From ELB16-189 sp018266435 (lineage in GTDB: Bacteria; Bacteroidota; Bacteroidia; Cytophagales; Cyclobacteriaceae): a stretch of DNA of 64,000 nt. The notes below the pieces were generated by a model. It did not search any database and was not told the DNA's origin. It saw only the letters and a program-made list of their open reading frames with translations. How positions within the stretch are numbered: the first letter of the stretch is position 1; each line of letters opens with the position of its first letter. Made by a program: the position numbers and the translations under genes. The stretch lies in the NCBI GenBank assembly GCA_030123525.1, contig CP126125.1, positions 2,046,001 to 2,110,000 of the forward strand, in the 5' to 3' direction. Below are positions 1 to 7,939 of this stretch, one piece after another.

Positions 1-953
1 AGTAATCCATCTACACCACCCAAGTCAATGAACACCCCAAAGTTGGTCATGTTCTTAATCACACCCTCTAACACCTGACCTTTGTCTAGGTTGGTGAGGA
101 TGGCGGCCTTTTGTTGTTCGAGGTCTTTTTCAATCAACACCTTGTGCGACACTACTACGTTATCGTTGGTATAATTGATCTTCACCACTTTTACTTCAAT
201 GGCTTTGTTTACATAGATGTCGAAGTCGCGGATCGGCTTCACGTCAATTTGCGAACCGGGCAAAAATGCTTCAATGCCAAACACATCCACGATCAAGCCG
301 CCTTTGGTTCTGCGTTTTACAAAACCTTCAATCACTTCATCTTTATCAAGGGCGGTCTGTACGTATTCCCAACCTTTTACTAATTTGGCTTTTCTGCGCG
401 ATAGTACTAATTGTCCCATAGCATTTTCACGCTCTTCAATGAAGAGGTCAACGGCATCGCCAATTTTCAGGTTGGCCATGTCTTTAAATTCGGCTAAGGG
501 TACCAGGCCATCTGACTTAAATCCGATATTCAAAATCACATCGCGGTCGTTAATGCCCACCACGATACCTTTTACCACTTCACTTTCGGTAACGGAGGTA
601 ATCGCTCCACCATACAATTTATCGAGTTCCTGCCGGTCTTTGGAGTTGTATCCTTCGCCAAACCCTTTTGTTTCGTAAGCATCCCAGTCAAAACTTTCGA
701 GCGATACACTGGAAGTAGCGGCTTTGCGGGCGGTTACATCTTTGATCATTCGGCTGATGCCTTCTTCTTCTTCGCGTTTCTTTTGTGCTTTGAAGGCGGC
801 CAAATCATCTTCTTTCAACTCGGCTTCTGCGGTTTTTACATCCACATCTTCTTCTGCACCTTTTATGGCCAATGCTTTTTTTACTTGGCCATCGCCTTTT
901 GCGGCTTTAGGAGATTTTGATTCTTTGGAAGAATCTTTCTGAATTTTTGCCAT
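1..953 (-). CDS. rpsA: 30S ribosomal protein S1, partial (C-terminus beyond left edge)
   Basis: The reading frame starts at an ATG at 953 and stays open to the first base, giving about 317 residues; the rest of the gene lies left of the window. After an acidic, Lys/Glu-rich N-terminal extension of roughly 90 residues come successive S1 (OB-fold) repeats. Typical pieces are GIVVGINDRDVILNIGFKSD, the GQLVLSRRKA stretch, and a third repeat reading GVIKNMTNFGVFIDLGGVDG at the edge. S1 binds mRNA on the 30S subunit and recruits it for initiation, which should matter in a lineage without Shine-Dalgarno sequences. The long charged extension is common in Bacteroidota S1 proteins. Nothing suggests damage; truncation is only by the window edge. 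The identification is secure. Confidence 0.95.
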   Translation of the reverse strand, partial: MAKIQKDSSKESKSPKAAKGDGQVKKALAIKGAEEDVDVKTAEAELKEDDLAAFKAQKKREEEEGISRMIKDVTARKAATSSVSLESFDWDAYETKGFGEGYNSKDRQELDKLYGGAITSVTESEVVKGIVVGINDRDVILNIGFKSDGLVPLAEFKDMANLKIGDAVDLFIEERENAMGQLVLSRRKAKLVKGWEYVQTALDKDEVIEGFVKRRTKGGLIVDVFGIEAFLPGSQIDVKPIRDFDIYVNKAIEVKVVKINYTNDNVVVSHKVLIEKDLEQQKAAILTNLDKGQVLEGVIKNMTNFGVFIDLGGVDGL

Positions 954-975
954 AACAATTTTGCCCGGGGTACAT

Positions 976-998
976 GCTGCGGGCGGGCAGGCCGCAGC
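976..998 (-). promoter_or_regulatory. hairpin in the rpsA 5' leader
   Basis: A 7-bp perfect inverted repeat (GCTGCGG / CCGCAGC, nine-base loop) lies 22 bases upstream of the rpsA start codon, followed on the transcript by CCCCGGGC. No T-run follows, so it is not an intrinsic terminator. It could be a leader structure for autogenous control of S1, as is known for rpsA in other bacteria; that role is inference. Confidence 0.35.
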
Positions 999-1029
999 AA
1001 ATTTGGTTTTACATGACTGTTTTTAACTG

Positions 1030-1056
1030 AAAACAGCCCCGAAGAATTCGGGGCTG
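1030..1056 (-). terminator. rho-independent terminator after the TolC-like gene
   Basis: On the minus strand a perfect 10-bp stem (CAGCCCCGAA / TTCGGGGCTG) with a three-base loop is followed by TTTT. It lies 31 bases past the stop codon of the TolC-like gene (1087-2466) and ahead of rpsA, so it should end the ABC/TolC transcript. Confidence 0.75.
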
Positions 1057-1086
1057 CAAATGTAGGGAAAATATTGGTATTGGTAA

Positions 1087-2466
1087 TTACTGAAAGTCCT
1101 CGGGCTTTAGAGTTCCAACCGCGTAATCAAGAACCACTTTTTGGAACAAAAGTCTATATTCTGCTTGCGCTTTGTCTGCTTGTGCTTGAACATATACGCG
1201 ATTGGCATTAGCATATTCAACGAAACTAGTAACACCTAACGTATATCTCTCCGTTTCCAGTTGAAGAGCCATTTCTGCCGCCTTCAGTTGATCCATGCTT
1301 ACAGTGTACATGTCTACATAAAGCTGAGTTGTTTCGTTGGCCTTTTTAACATCCGTCTTAACCTGAATCTGCGCGTTTTTCCTTAACCACTGGTTGTTCT
1401 CGTAGGTCACTTTCTGCTGGATGAAATTAGTTCGGTTTTGAAGGTTTTGGTTGCCACCAAATATGGGAACAGACAAGCTAAACCCAACAAACTTACGTAA
1501 GTTGTTAACTTTAACTTGATCGCCAAAGGAGAACGGATTAGGTCCAGCGTCTCCATAAAAATAATTATAAGCCGTATATTCCGTAGCATACATACTTAAG
1601 GTGGGTAACATGGTGGCCCGCATTGCTTTCATCCCATATTTGGCCGACTCTTCGTTTTTTACAGCTCGCAAATAATCACCGCGGTTTTTAAATGCAGTGT
1701 CAAAGAGTGTATCCAGGTCTCTCTTAGGCGTCACGATTTCACTCAAATCCCACTCCGGTTTTACTACCTCAAATTCTTCATTGGGATCCAATAATAATGA
1801 TTGTGTAAGCAGAGCTCTATCATTAATTAGATTGATTCGAGCTTGTAAGGCCAACTTTTCTGAAGCCTTTGCTTGCGAATCTTGATTGAATTGGTCCACA
1901 GGAGATTTCGCTCCTAAACTTACTTGTTCTGTGACTTGAGTTAATGTCTTTTTCTGCACCTCCCAATTCTCTGTCGCAATCTTAAGGAGCTCTACATCCA
2001 ACAACACCGCCAAATATTGAGATGAAACAGTGCTGATAATATCTTGAGCTGTTCGGCTGACAAAAAAGGCTTGAGCATCTAAGGCGCGGTCAGCCTGTTT
2101 CGCCCTGTTTACTTGAGAAAAACCATTGAACAAGTTGATATTAGCATTTAAGGACGCATTCGCATTATCGCTTACACCCACAGCTAATTTCCCAGTTTGC
2201 TGTACAAACAGGTTTCCAGAGCTTCTTTGAGTACTCATATTCAGCCCGAGTGAAGGCCCTAACCCCGCAATGGCGAACTTTCGTTGCATCGAACTTAGCT
2301 CCAAATTATTCCGCTGTTGGTTTAGCAGTAAACCATTTTTTACCGCAAGTTTAACCGCATCATCAAAAGTCAGAACTTTGGGTTCAGGTTTAGGTTGTGA
2401 TTGTGCGTAGCACAAAACAACCATCGTATTCAACAACCACGTCAATAAATGTTTTCTCATATTCAT
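1087..2466 (-). CDS. TolC family outer-membrane efflux protein
   Basis: A 459-residue protein with a cleavable signal peptide (about residues 1-21, ending CYA-Q) followed by the two long alpha-helical repeats of the outer-membrane efflux family. The second repeat keeps the family pattern LETERYTLGVTSFVEYANAN near the C-terminus. It would form the trimeric outer-membrane channel of an export system. It starts 6 bases after the stop codon of the ABC ATPase upstream (2473-3150), so the two are almost certainly co-transcribed and a terminator follows. An alternative ATG two codons downstream would barely change the product. No adaptor or permease gene is next to the pair. The family assignment is firm; the substrate is unknown. 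Confidence 0.88.
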   Translation of the reverse strand: MNMRKHLLTWLLNTMVVLCYAQSQPKPEPKVLTFDDAVKLAVKNGLLLNQQRNNLELSSMQRKFAIAGLGPSLGLNMSTQRSSGNLFVQQTGKLAVGVSDNANASLNANINLFNGFSQVNRAKQADRALDAQAFFVSRTAQDIISTVSSQYLAVLLDVELLKIATENWEVQKKTLTQVTEQVSLGAKSPVDQFNQDSQAKASEKLALQARINLINDRALLTQSLLLDPNEEFEVVKPEWDLSEIVTPKRDLDTLFDTAFKNRGDYLRAVKNEESAKYGMKAMRATMLPTLSMYATEYTAYNYFYGDAGPNPFSFGDQVKVNNLRKFVGFSLSVPIFGGNQNLQNRTNFIQQKVTYENNQWLRKNAQIQVKTDVKKANETTQLYVDMYTVSMDQLKAAEMALQLETERYTLGVTSFVEYANANRVYVQAQADKAQAEYRLLFQKVVLDYAVGTLKPEDFQ

Positions 2467-2472
2467 ATTTAC

Positions 2473-3150
2473 TTATCTGATTTTTTCATCGGCTGCCATG
2501 GCCCCGTCCACAATTCGCACAATCCGCTTTCCACGCCTGGCATTTTCTTCAGAGTGTGTAACCTGGATAATGGTAATACCTTCTTCATTTAATTTTTGAA
2601 AAATATCCATAATCTGCCGGCCCTGGTCGCTGTGTAAATTACCGGTGGGCTCATCGGCCAACAATAATTTTGGTTCGCCCACTATGGCGCGGGCAATGCC
2701 TACCAATTGCTGCTGGCCACCGCTCAACTGCTCGGGAAACAAATCCTTTTTAGCCACCATGTTGAAGCGGTCGAGCATTTCGGCTACCAAGCTCTTGCGC
2801 ATGTTGCTGCTCACTCCTTTATAGAGCAACGGGGTTTCGATGTTTTCGTAAACCGTCAGTTCATCAATTAAATGATAGGCTTGAAAAATAAACCCAATGA
2901 AATTTTTGTGCATTTCACTTTTTTGTTTTTCACGCATTTTGTGCACGGGCTCATCAAAGAAATAATATTCACCGGCCGAGGGTTCGTCCAGCATACCGAT
3001 AATGTTCATCAGTGAAGATTTGCCGGCCCCGCTGGGGCCCATGATGGTAAGAAACTCTCCTGGCTGCACCTCCAGGTCAATGCCTTTTAAGATGAATGTG
3101 CGCTGAAAGCGCGAGTCAATGTACTTGTCGATGTCAGTTAGTTTGATCAT
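2473..3150 (-). CDS. ABC transporter ATP-binding protein (LolD/MacB-like)
   Basis: A 225-residue ABC ATPase. Visible motifs are Walker A GPSGAGKS (38-45), Q-loop FIFQ (about 87-90), signature LSGGQQQ (142-148), Walker B LLLADEP (162-168) with the downstream TGNL typical of the LolD/FtsE/MacB class, and an H-loop histidine in VTHSEE. The signature continues LVGIARA, where most relatives have RVAIARA. It would energise an FtsX-type permease for lipoprotein, peptide or drug transport. The only partner in the operon is the TolC-like gene downstream. The permease must be encoded elsewhere, or just the exporter end is kept here. Confidence 0.88.
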   Translation of the reverse strand: MIKLTDIDKYIDSRFQRTFILKGIDLEVQPGEFLTIMGPSGAGKSSLMNIIGMLDEPSAGEYYFFDEPVHKMREKQKSEMHKNFIGFIFQAYHLIDELTVYENIETPLLYKGVSSNMRKSLVAEMLDRFNMVAKKDLFPEQLSGGQQQLVGIARAIVGEPKLLLADEPTGNLHSDQGRQIMDIFQKLNEEGITIIQVTHSEENARRGKRIVRIVDGAMAADEKIR

Positions 3151-3269
3151 GGTTTTAGCCTTTAGCCCAAAATAATGCCAGTATAATTTTATTGAATTGG
3201 ACGCAAAAATGAGGTTTTTGGTTCACTGAGTACGTCCGTAATTGCAAATGAGTGTCCGAAAACGGATAG

Positions 3270-3686
3270 TCACAAGACCAGTGGGAAGAGTACCACATCT
3301 ACCCTGCGGTTCATCATTAACCCACGGTAGGAGTCGTTGGTATAAACGGGATTTTCTAACCCCCAGTCTTTGATGTGGATGAGTTTTTCGGGGATGTCTT
3401 TTTGTATCAGCAGCCCGTGCACCATCTGGCTGCGCATCTGCGAGAGCCATCGGTTGTAACGTTTGCCACCAATGTTATCGGTATGACTGATGATCTGAAT
3501 TTGGTATTTCTCCAACAAGTTGGGGATAGAATCCAGCCAACGCGACAACTCCTGGGTTTGTTCTTCATCTATGTAATAACTGCCCCCGCCAAAAAAAATG
3601 CTTTTGCTTAGTTCGCCTGCGTTGATCTGGCCGAAACAAGTCAACGGTATTATTAACAGAAACACAAAAACAAGCCGGGCAACCAT
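3270..3686 (-). CDS. small stand-alone OmpA-like domain protein
   Basis: About 138 residues: a signal peptide (MVARL..., cleavage near CFGQ) followed directly by a single OmpA C-terminal domain. The peptidoglycan-binding signature is visible as SHTDNIGGKRYNRWLSQMRS and the closing NRRVDVVL. There is no lipobox and no beta-barrel, so it is probably a soluble periplasmic protein that binds diaminopimelate in peptidoglycan. The start is taken at the ATG at 3686; a TTG five codons upstream would add only YFHH-type residues ahead of the signal peptide. It is divergent from the gene at 3833 and separated from the ABC operon by about 120 bases. It may help anchor the envelope, but its partner is unknown. 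Confidence 0.75.
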   Translation of the reverse strand: MVARLVFVFLLIIPLTCFGQINAGELSKSIFFGGGSYYIDEEQTQELSRWLDSIPNLLEKYQIQIISHTDNIGGKRYNRWLSQMRSQMVHGLLIQKDIPEKLIHIKDWGLENPVYTNDSYRGLMMNRRVDVVLFPLVL

Positions 3687-3781
3687 GTGGTGAAAATACA
3701 AAAAACTGAGGGGGAGTCATTATTTTTTTATGGACTTTGATCAATACGTCTTTTGCTGGCTTTCAACGGGTCGATTGGGCA

Positions 3782-3812
3782 TTGCAGCAATCGGAAAAAA
3801 ACTTTAGCTTGT
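3782..3812 (+). promoter_or_regulatory. putative promoter (TTG-N20-TAGCTTGT)
   Basis: A TTG at 3782-3784 is followed after 20 bases by TAGCTTGT at 3805-3812, close to the Bacteroidota -7 consensus TAnnTTTG. It sits 20 bases before the ATG at 3833. The match is imperfect, so this is tentative. Confidence 0.35.
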
Positions 3813-3832
3813 GAGAAACAAAAAATAAAATC

Positions 3833-4465
3833 ATGAATCGTCCATTGAAATTGAGTTATTTATTGTCTCTGGCTGTTATGAGTATGGCTTATCCATTATC
3901 TGCCCAGAATTTTATTGTGCGCGAAAGCAACATCGACCGTACAAAAAGCCCCACTCAGTTTTTTACCTCAGCCAAAAAATGCGAAGAAGTACTGCGAAAA
4001 AAACTGCCTATTTCAAGCATCATATTTTCAGACAAGTCAACCCTGACTAACAGCTCGATCAATGCCATGGGTGATCTTTTTGTTTCCTATTTCAATAAAA
4101 TCAAACCCGACTTTACAGGCAAAGAGCAGGTTATAGAACGATCCGTCAGCGATAGAAATAAAGTGGTAAAAACTACCTACGGGTTTGTTCCGGTCGATAA
4201 GAATCAGGCACAGAATTTCATTCAGATAGTAGTAGTTTTTGAGTCAGGCATACCCAACGCCAAGGTGGCTGACATCCAGGTTAAAACACCTACTGATCTG
4301 GGGTACTATGCGCTAGATTATAATGAGTTGCAGAAACTGAGAAAAAAACCCGAGCCGGCCACAACAAAAAAACCTGACGCTACCCCTGCAAAAAAACCGG
4401 CTGCAACATCGCCTAAGAAAAAAACCACCACCTCCGTTAAGAAAAAACCAGTAAAGAAAAATTGA
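3833..4465 (+). CDS. secreted protein of unknown function with Lys/Pro/Thr-rich tail
   Basis: I do not recognise this 210-residue protein. It has a clear signal peptide (residues 1-24, cleavage near LSAQ-N), a folded middle of about 130 residues (including the stretch FIVRESNIDRTKSP at the start), and a C-terminal tail of about 40 residues made of repeated KKP, TKKP and PKKK units. This strongly basic tail follows a region ending NELQKLRKKPEPA and resembles the low-complexity histone-H1-like tails of some Bacteroidota proteins. It could bind polyanions in the envelope. The gene ends 69 bases before the guaA ATG, and guaA has its own promoter in the gap. The coding call is firm and the function is unknown. 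Confidence 0.7.
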   Translation: MNRPLKLSYLLSLAVMSMAYPLSAQNFIVRESNIDRTKSPTQFFTSAKKCEEVLRKKLPISSIIFSDKSTLTNSSINAMGDLFVSYFNKIKPDFTGKEQVIERSVSDRNKVVKTTYGFVPVDKNQAQNFIQIVVVFESGIPNAKVADIQVKTPTDLGYYALDYNELQKLRKKPEPATTKKPDATPAKKPAATSPKKKTTTSVKKKPVKKN

Positions 4466-4501
4466 TACTAAAAAAGCAGACGACCAGTATTGGATTATCC
4501 A

Positions 4502-4531
4502 TTGTTCTCTGGCGTTAACCTTTTATTTTTG
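4502..4531 (+). promoter_or_regulatory. guaA promoter, TTG-N19-TATTTTTG
   Basis: TTG at 4502-4504, a spacer of exactly 19 bases, then TATTTTTG at 4524-4531. This is a full match to the Bacteroidota -33/-7 consensus (TTG / TAnnTTTG). The last G is only three bases before the guaA ATG at 4535, so transcription is expected to begin at or beside the A of the start codon, giving a leaderless mRNA. Confidence 0.75.
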
Positions 4532-4534
4532 CAA

Positions 4535-6061
4535 ATGCCAGAGCAAATCCTCATCCTCGATTTTGGTTCACAGTTTACCCAGCTAATCGCGCGAAGGGTG
4601 CGTGAACTCAATGTTTACTGCGAAATTCATCCGTACAACCACATTCCCGAAATCGGGAAAAATACCAAGGGAATCATTCTTTCAGGCAGCCCCTGCTCTG
4701 TGCGCGAAACCAATGCGCCTGATGTGGACTTAAATCAATTTGGAAACCTGCCCATACTTGGAGTGTGTTATGGAGCACAACTCATTGCCCACAAAAAAGG
4801 AGGGCATGTAACTCCTTCGCAAGTGCGCGAATACGGCCGCGCCAAACTGACCGAGGTTGATCAGCACAATGAATTGTTCAAAGAAATTTCGCTCGACTCA
4901 CAAGTGTGGATGTCACATGCCGACACCATCACCTCTGTGCCTGATACTTTTGAAATTACCGCCAGCACGCCACTGGTTAAAATTGCTGCCTATAAACTGA
5001 AGAGTGAAAAAATATACGGCATCCAGTTTCACCCGGAAGTAACGCACACCCTGGAAGGAAAAAATTTATTGCGAAACTTTGTAGTACACATTTGCAGTTG
5101 CTCGCAAGATTGGACCCCCGATCAGTTTGTAGAAACGACTATTGTTGATTTGAAAAAAAAACTGGGAAATGACAAAGTGGTCATGGCTCTTTCGGGCGGA
5201 GTAGATTCTACGGTGGCCGCGACACTCATTCACAATGCCATCGGCAAAAACCTGTACTGCATTTTTGTTGATAACGGCTTGCTGCGCAAAAACGAATTTG
5301 AGCAAGTGCTGGAATCTTATCAGGGCATGGGCTTGAACATTAAAGGAGTAGATGCCCGTCAAAAATTTTACGATGCATTGAGCGGGTTGAACGACCCCGA
5401 AGCCAAGCGCAAAGCCATCGGCAAAACCTTTATTGATGTGTTTGATGAAGAGGCACACCGGATAGCAGATGTAAAATGGTTGGGGCAGGGCACCATCTAC
5501 CCCGATGTGATTGAATCCGTTTCGGTGAAGGGCCCATCGGCCACCATCAAGTCACACCACAACGTGGGGGGCTTGCCGGCCAAAATGAAAATGAAAGTAG
5601 TGGAGCCGCTCAATACATTGTTCAAAGATGAAGTGCGCCAGGTAGGAAAATCATTGCGCGTAGATGAAGACATTTTAAAAAGACACCCATTTCCAGGCCC
5701 TGGGTTAGGTATCCGCATTTTGGGCGAAATCTCTCCCGAAAAAATAAAAATACTACAGGCAGCCGATCACATTTTTATCAGTGCGCTGCATAAGCATCAA
5801 CTCTATCACAAGGTATGGCAGGCTGGTGCCATATTGTTGCCAATCCACTCGGTGGGGGTAATGGGCGATGAGCGCACCTATGAGCAGGTGGTGGCACTGC
5901 GTGCTGTAGTAAGCGTGGATGGCATGACGGCAGACTGGAGCCACCTGCCCCACGAGTTTTTAAGCGAGGTGTCGTCTGAGATCATCAATCATGTAAAAGG
6001 GATCAACCGGGTGGTGTATGACATCAGCTCTAAACCTCCGGCTACAATAGAATGGGAATGA
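4535..6061 (+). CDS. guaA: GMP synthase (glutamine-hydrolysing)
   Basis: This 508-residue enzyme amidates XMP to GMP in purine synthesis. The class I glutamine amidotransferase domain comes first (ILDFGSQFTQLIARRV, nucleophile Cys in GVCYGAQ, catalytic His/Glu in QFHPEVTHT). The ATP-pyrophosphatase domain follows with its PP-loop ALSGGVDSTV, then the dimerisation domain with HPFPGPGLGIRILGE and the closing SSKPPATIEWE. The start is set at the ATG at 4535 (MPEQILILD): an upstream frame-mate at 4490 adds 15 residues not found in the family and would lie within the promoter. The stop overlaps the next gene in an ATGA arrangement, implying translational coupling to a cell-envelope protein. Confidence 0.97.
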   Translation: MPEQILILDFGSQFTQLIARRVRELNVYCEIHPYNHIPEIGKNTKGIILSGSPCSVRETNAPDVDLNQFGNLPILGVCYGAQLIAHKKGGHVTPSQVREYGRAKLTEVDQHNELFKEISLDSQVWMSHADTITSVPDTFEITASTPLVKIAAYKLKSEKIYGIQFHPEVTHTLEGKNLLRNFVVHICSCSQDWTPDQFVETTIVDLKKKLGNDKVVMALSGGVDSTVAATLIHNAIGKNLYCIFVDNGLLRKNEFEQVLESYQGMGLNIKGVDARQKFYDALSGLNDPEAKRKAIGKTFIDVFDEEAHRIADVKWLGQGTIYPDVIESVSVKGPSATIKSHHNVGGLPAKMKMKVVEPLNTLFKDEVRQVGKSLRVDEDILKRHPFPGPGLGIRILGEISPEKIKILQAADHIFISALHKHQLYHKVWQAGAILLPIHSVGVMGDERTYEQVVALRAVVSVDGMTADWSHLPHEFLSEVSSEIINHVKGINRVVYDISSKPPATIEWE

Positions 6062-7839
6062 GAAACACAGGTAATAGTCTATGGTCAATGTTTAGTTACC
6101 GGTGGCAGGCAGGGAATGATTGGTTGTGGGCTATAAACTTTGTACTACCCTTCGTTTTTTTATTCTTTTCAACGTTACTGCAAGCCCAGGATTTTAAAAA
6201 ACAATACAAGCACGCCAAAGAACTTTTTGAAGAAGGCAGCTACAGTGCAGCGATGGATGCATTCAGGCCGCTGATGGTATACGACAACAACAACCCGTAT
6301 CCTGAATACGCCAATTTTTACGCTGCCTTATCGGCTCAGCGGCTTGGCTTCGTTACCCTGGCCAAAGAAACTTTTTTACAAATCAAAAAAATATATCCTA
6401 AATGGGATCAGTTGGATGAAGTGAATTATTGGCTGGTAAAAATTTATTTTGATCAACGCGAATATTTTCGCGCGCTGACCATTGCCGGGCAAATCAAGAA
6501 CGAAGATATATTTAAAGAAACTGTGCTGCTGAAACGCGTGGCACTTTCAAAAATTGACGATGTGGAGACGATGCAGATGCTGCGAGAAGAAAACCCCACT
6601 GACTATGAAGTGCTGAGAAGACTGGCCTTTGCGCTGGGCAAAAACCTTACCACTGAAAACGAACATTTACTCGACTCGCTCACCGGCATTTTTGGTTGGG
6701 ATAAAAAAGATTTTGTGGTGGCAGCCAATGTACCTGTTTTTAAAGAAAAATACCGTGTCGCGCTTTTACTTCCTTTTCGGGCCAGTACGTTGGATGCCAG
6801 CCCCGGAAAAAAAAGAAGCCAGTTTGTGCTGGATTTATACCAGGGAATGAAACTGGCTACCGATTCACTGCTTGATGAGGGGGTGAACCTCGAGTTATTG
6901 ACCTATGATACCGAGCATGACCTTGACGTGATCAAAAAATTAGTGAACGAAGAAGAACTGAAAAGTGCTGACCTCATTGTTGGGCCACTGTTTCAAGAAG
7001 ATGCAAAGATGGTTCAGGAGTTGGCCACCAAAAATAAAATCAATACGGTAGTCAACCCAATCTCTTTCAATATCGATCTGGTTGGAAAAAACCCCAACGC
7101 ATTTTTATTTCAACCCGGCCATGCCACCATCGGGAAGAAATCAGCAGAAATTTTAATTAAAAAAGTATCGAACAAAAAGTGTATGGTGTTTTATGGCGAT
7201 GGGCCTAAAGACTCAACCATGGCATTTAGTTTTATGAAAAGAGCATACGAGCTAGGCATCAACCTGGTTTATGCAGAAGAAGTGCATGCAGAAAATTCTA
7301 CCGAATTATTAGATAAACTTGCTAAGCCCACACAGTTTGATGAATGGAAAAACCCCAAACAGTTTACCATGAAACTGGATAGCATAGGCAGTATTTTTGT
7401 TGCCTCTGATGACCCGTTGATCTACACCAAAGTGGTAAACAGCGTGGAAACCCGGGGCGATTCTATTTTAGTTATAGGGCAGGAGAGTTGGTTGGAAGAC
7501 GGAGCCATTAACCCAACCAAACTCGAAAAAGTGAAGGTCATTTTTTCATCACCCAATTTTACTTTTGTGACAGACAAACCCTACCTTCAGTTTAGAAATA
7601 AGTACATCCATACCCATGGGATAATACCCGGGCTTTACTCGCAAAAAGGATATGAATTCGCCATGATGATAGGGCATGCGTTTAAAAAGTACGGAGTTCA
7701 CTTCCAGGAAGGGTTGACCAAAGAAAAATTAAGTGGGGTAATTGCCCAGGGGTATCAAATGCAGCCTGCCAAAGACAACGGGGTAGTACCTTTTGTATCC
7801 TTTAAAAATGGGCGATTAGTTATAGTAGGCGAACCCTGA
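6058..7839 (+). CDS. LpoA-like protein: TPR region plus type 1 periplasmic-binding fold
   Basis: About 593 residues. A hydrophobic export segment (WAINFVLPFVFLFFSTLL, cleavage near LQAQ) is followed by helical repeats of TPR type (residues about 45-210; for example YKHAKELFEEGSYSAAMDAF). A type 1 periplasmic-binding fold then starts around YRVALLLPFRAS and contains VGPLFQEDA and FLFQPGH. This TPR-plus-binding-fold order resembles LpoA, the activator of penicillin-binding proteins. Bacteroidota homologues are usually annotated only as amino-acid-binding or LysM-type proteins. No LysM is seen here. The start is uncertain: ATG at 6058 overlaps the guaA stop as ATGA, but an ATG at 6088 would give a more ordinary signal peptide. 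Coupling with guaA is seen; a role in wall synthesis is inference. Confidence 0.7.
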   Translation: MRNTGNSLWSMFSYRWQAGNDWLWAINFVLPFVFLFFSTLLQAQDFKKQYKHAKELFEEGSYSAAMDAFRPLMVYDNNNPYPEYANFYAALSAQRLGFVTLAKETFLQIKKIYPKWDQLDEVNYWLVKIYFDQREYFRALTIAGQIKNEDIFKETVLLKRVALSKIDDVETMQMLREENPTDYEVLRRLAFALGKNLTTENEHLLDSLTGIFGWDKKDFVVAANVPVFKEKYRVALLLPFRASTLDASPGKKRSQFVLDLYQGMKLATDSLLDEGVNLELLTYDTEHDLDVIKKLVNEEELKSADLIVGPLFQEDAKMVQELATKNKINTVVNPISFNIDLVGKNPNAFLFQPGHATIGKKSAEILIKKVSNKKCMVFYGDGPKDSTMAFSFMKRAYELGINLVYAEEVHAENSTELLDKLAKPTQFDEWKNPKQFTMKLDSIGSIFVASDDPLIYTKVVNSVETRGDSILVIGQESWLEDGAINPTKLEKVKVIFSSPNFTFVTDKPYLQFRNKYIHTHGIIPGLYSQKGYEFAMMIGHAFKKYGVHFQEGLTKEKLSGVIAQGYQMQPAKDNGVVPFVSFKNGRLVIVGEP

Positions 7840-7939
7840 TGTCTTTTTTTGCATCGATTTGAGCAAAATCCTTACACCTATGTTTATCTCTGCTGATGAT
7901 TTGCTTACCTTTCGATTTATATCGAACTTTTAGATAACC

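Noticed and set aside
217..678. Open frames on the plus strand over rpsA
   Set aside because: The minus-strand frame encodes clear S1 repeats; these are shadows.
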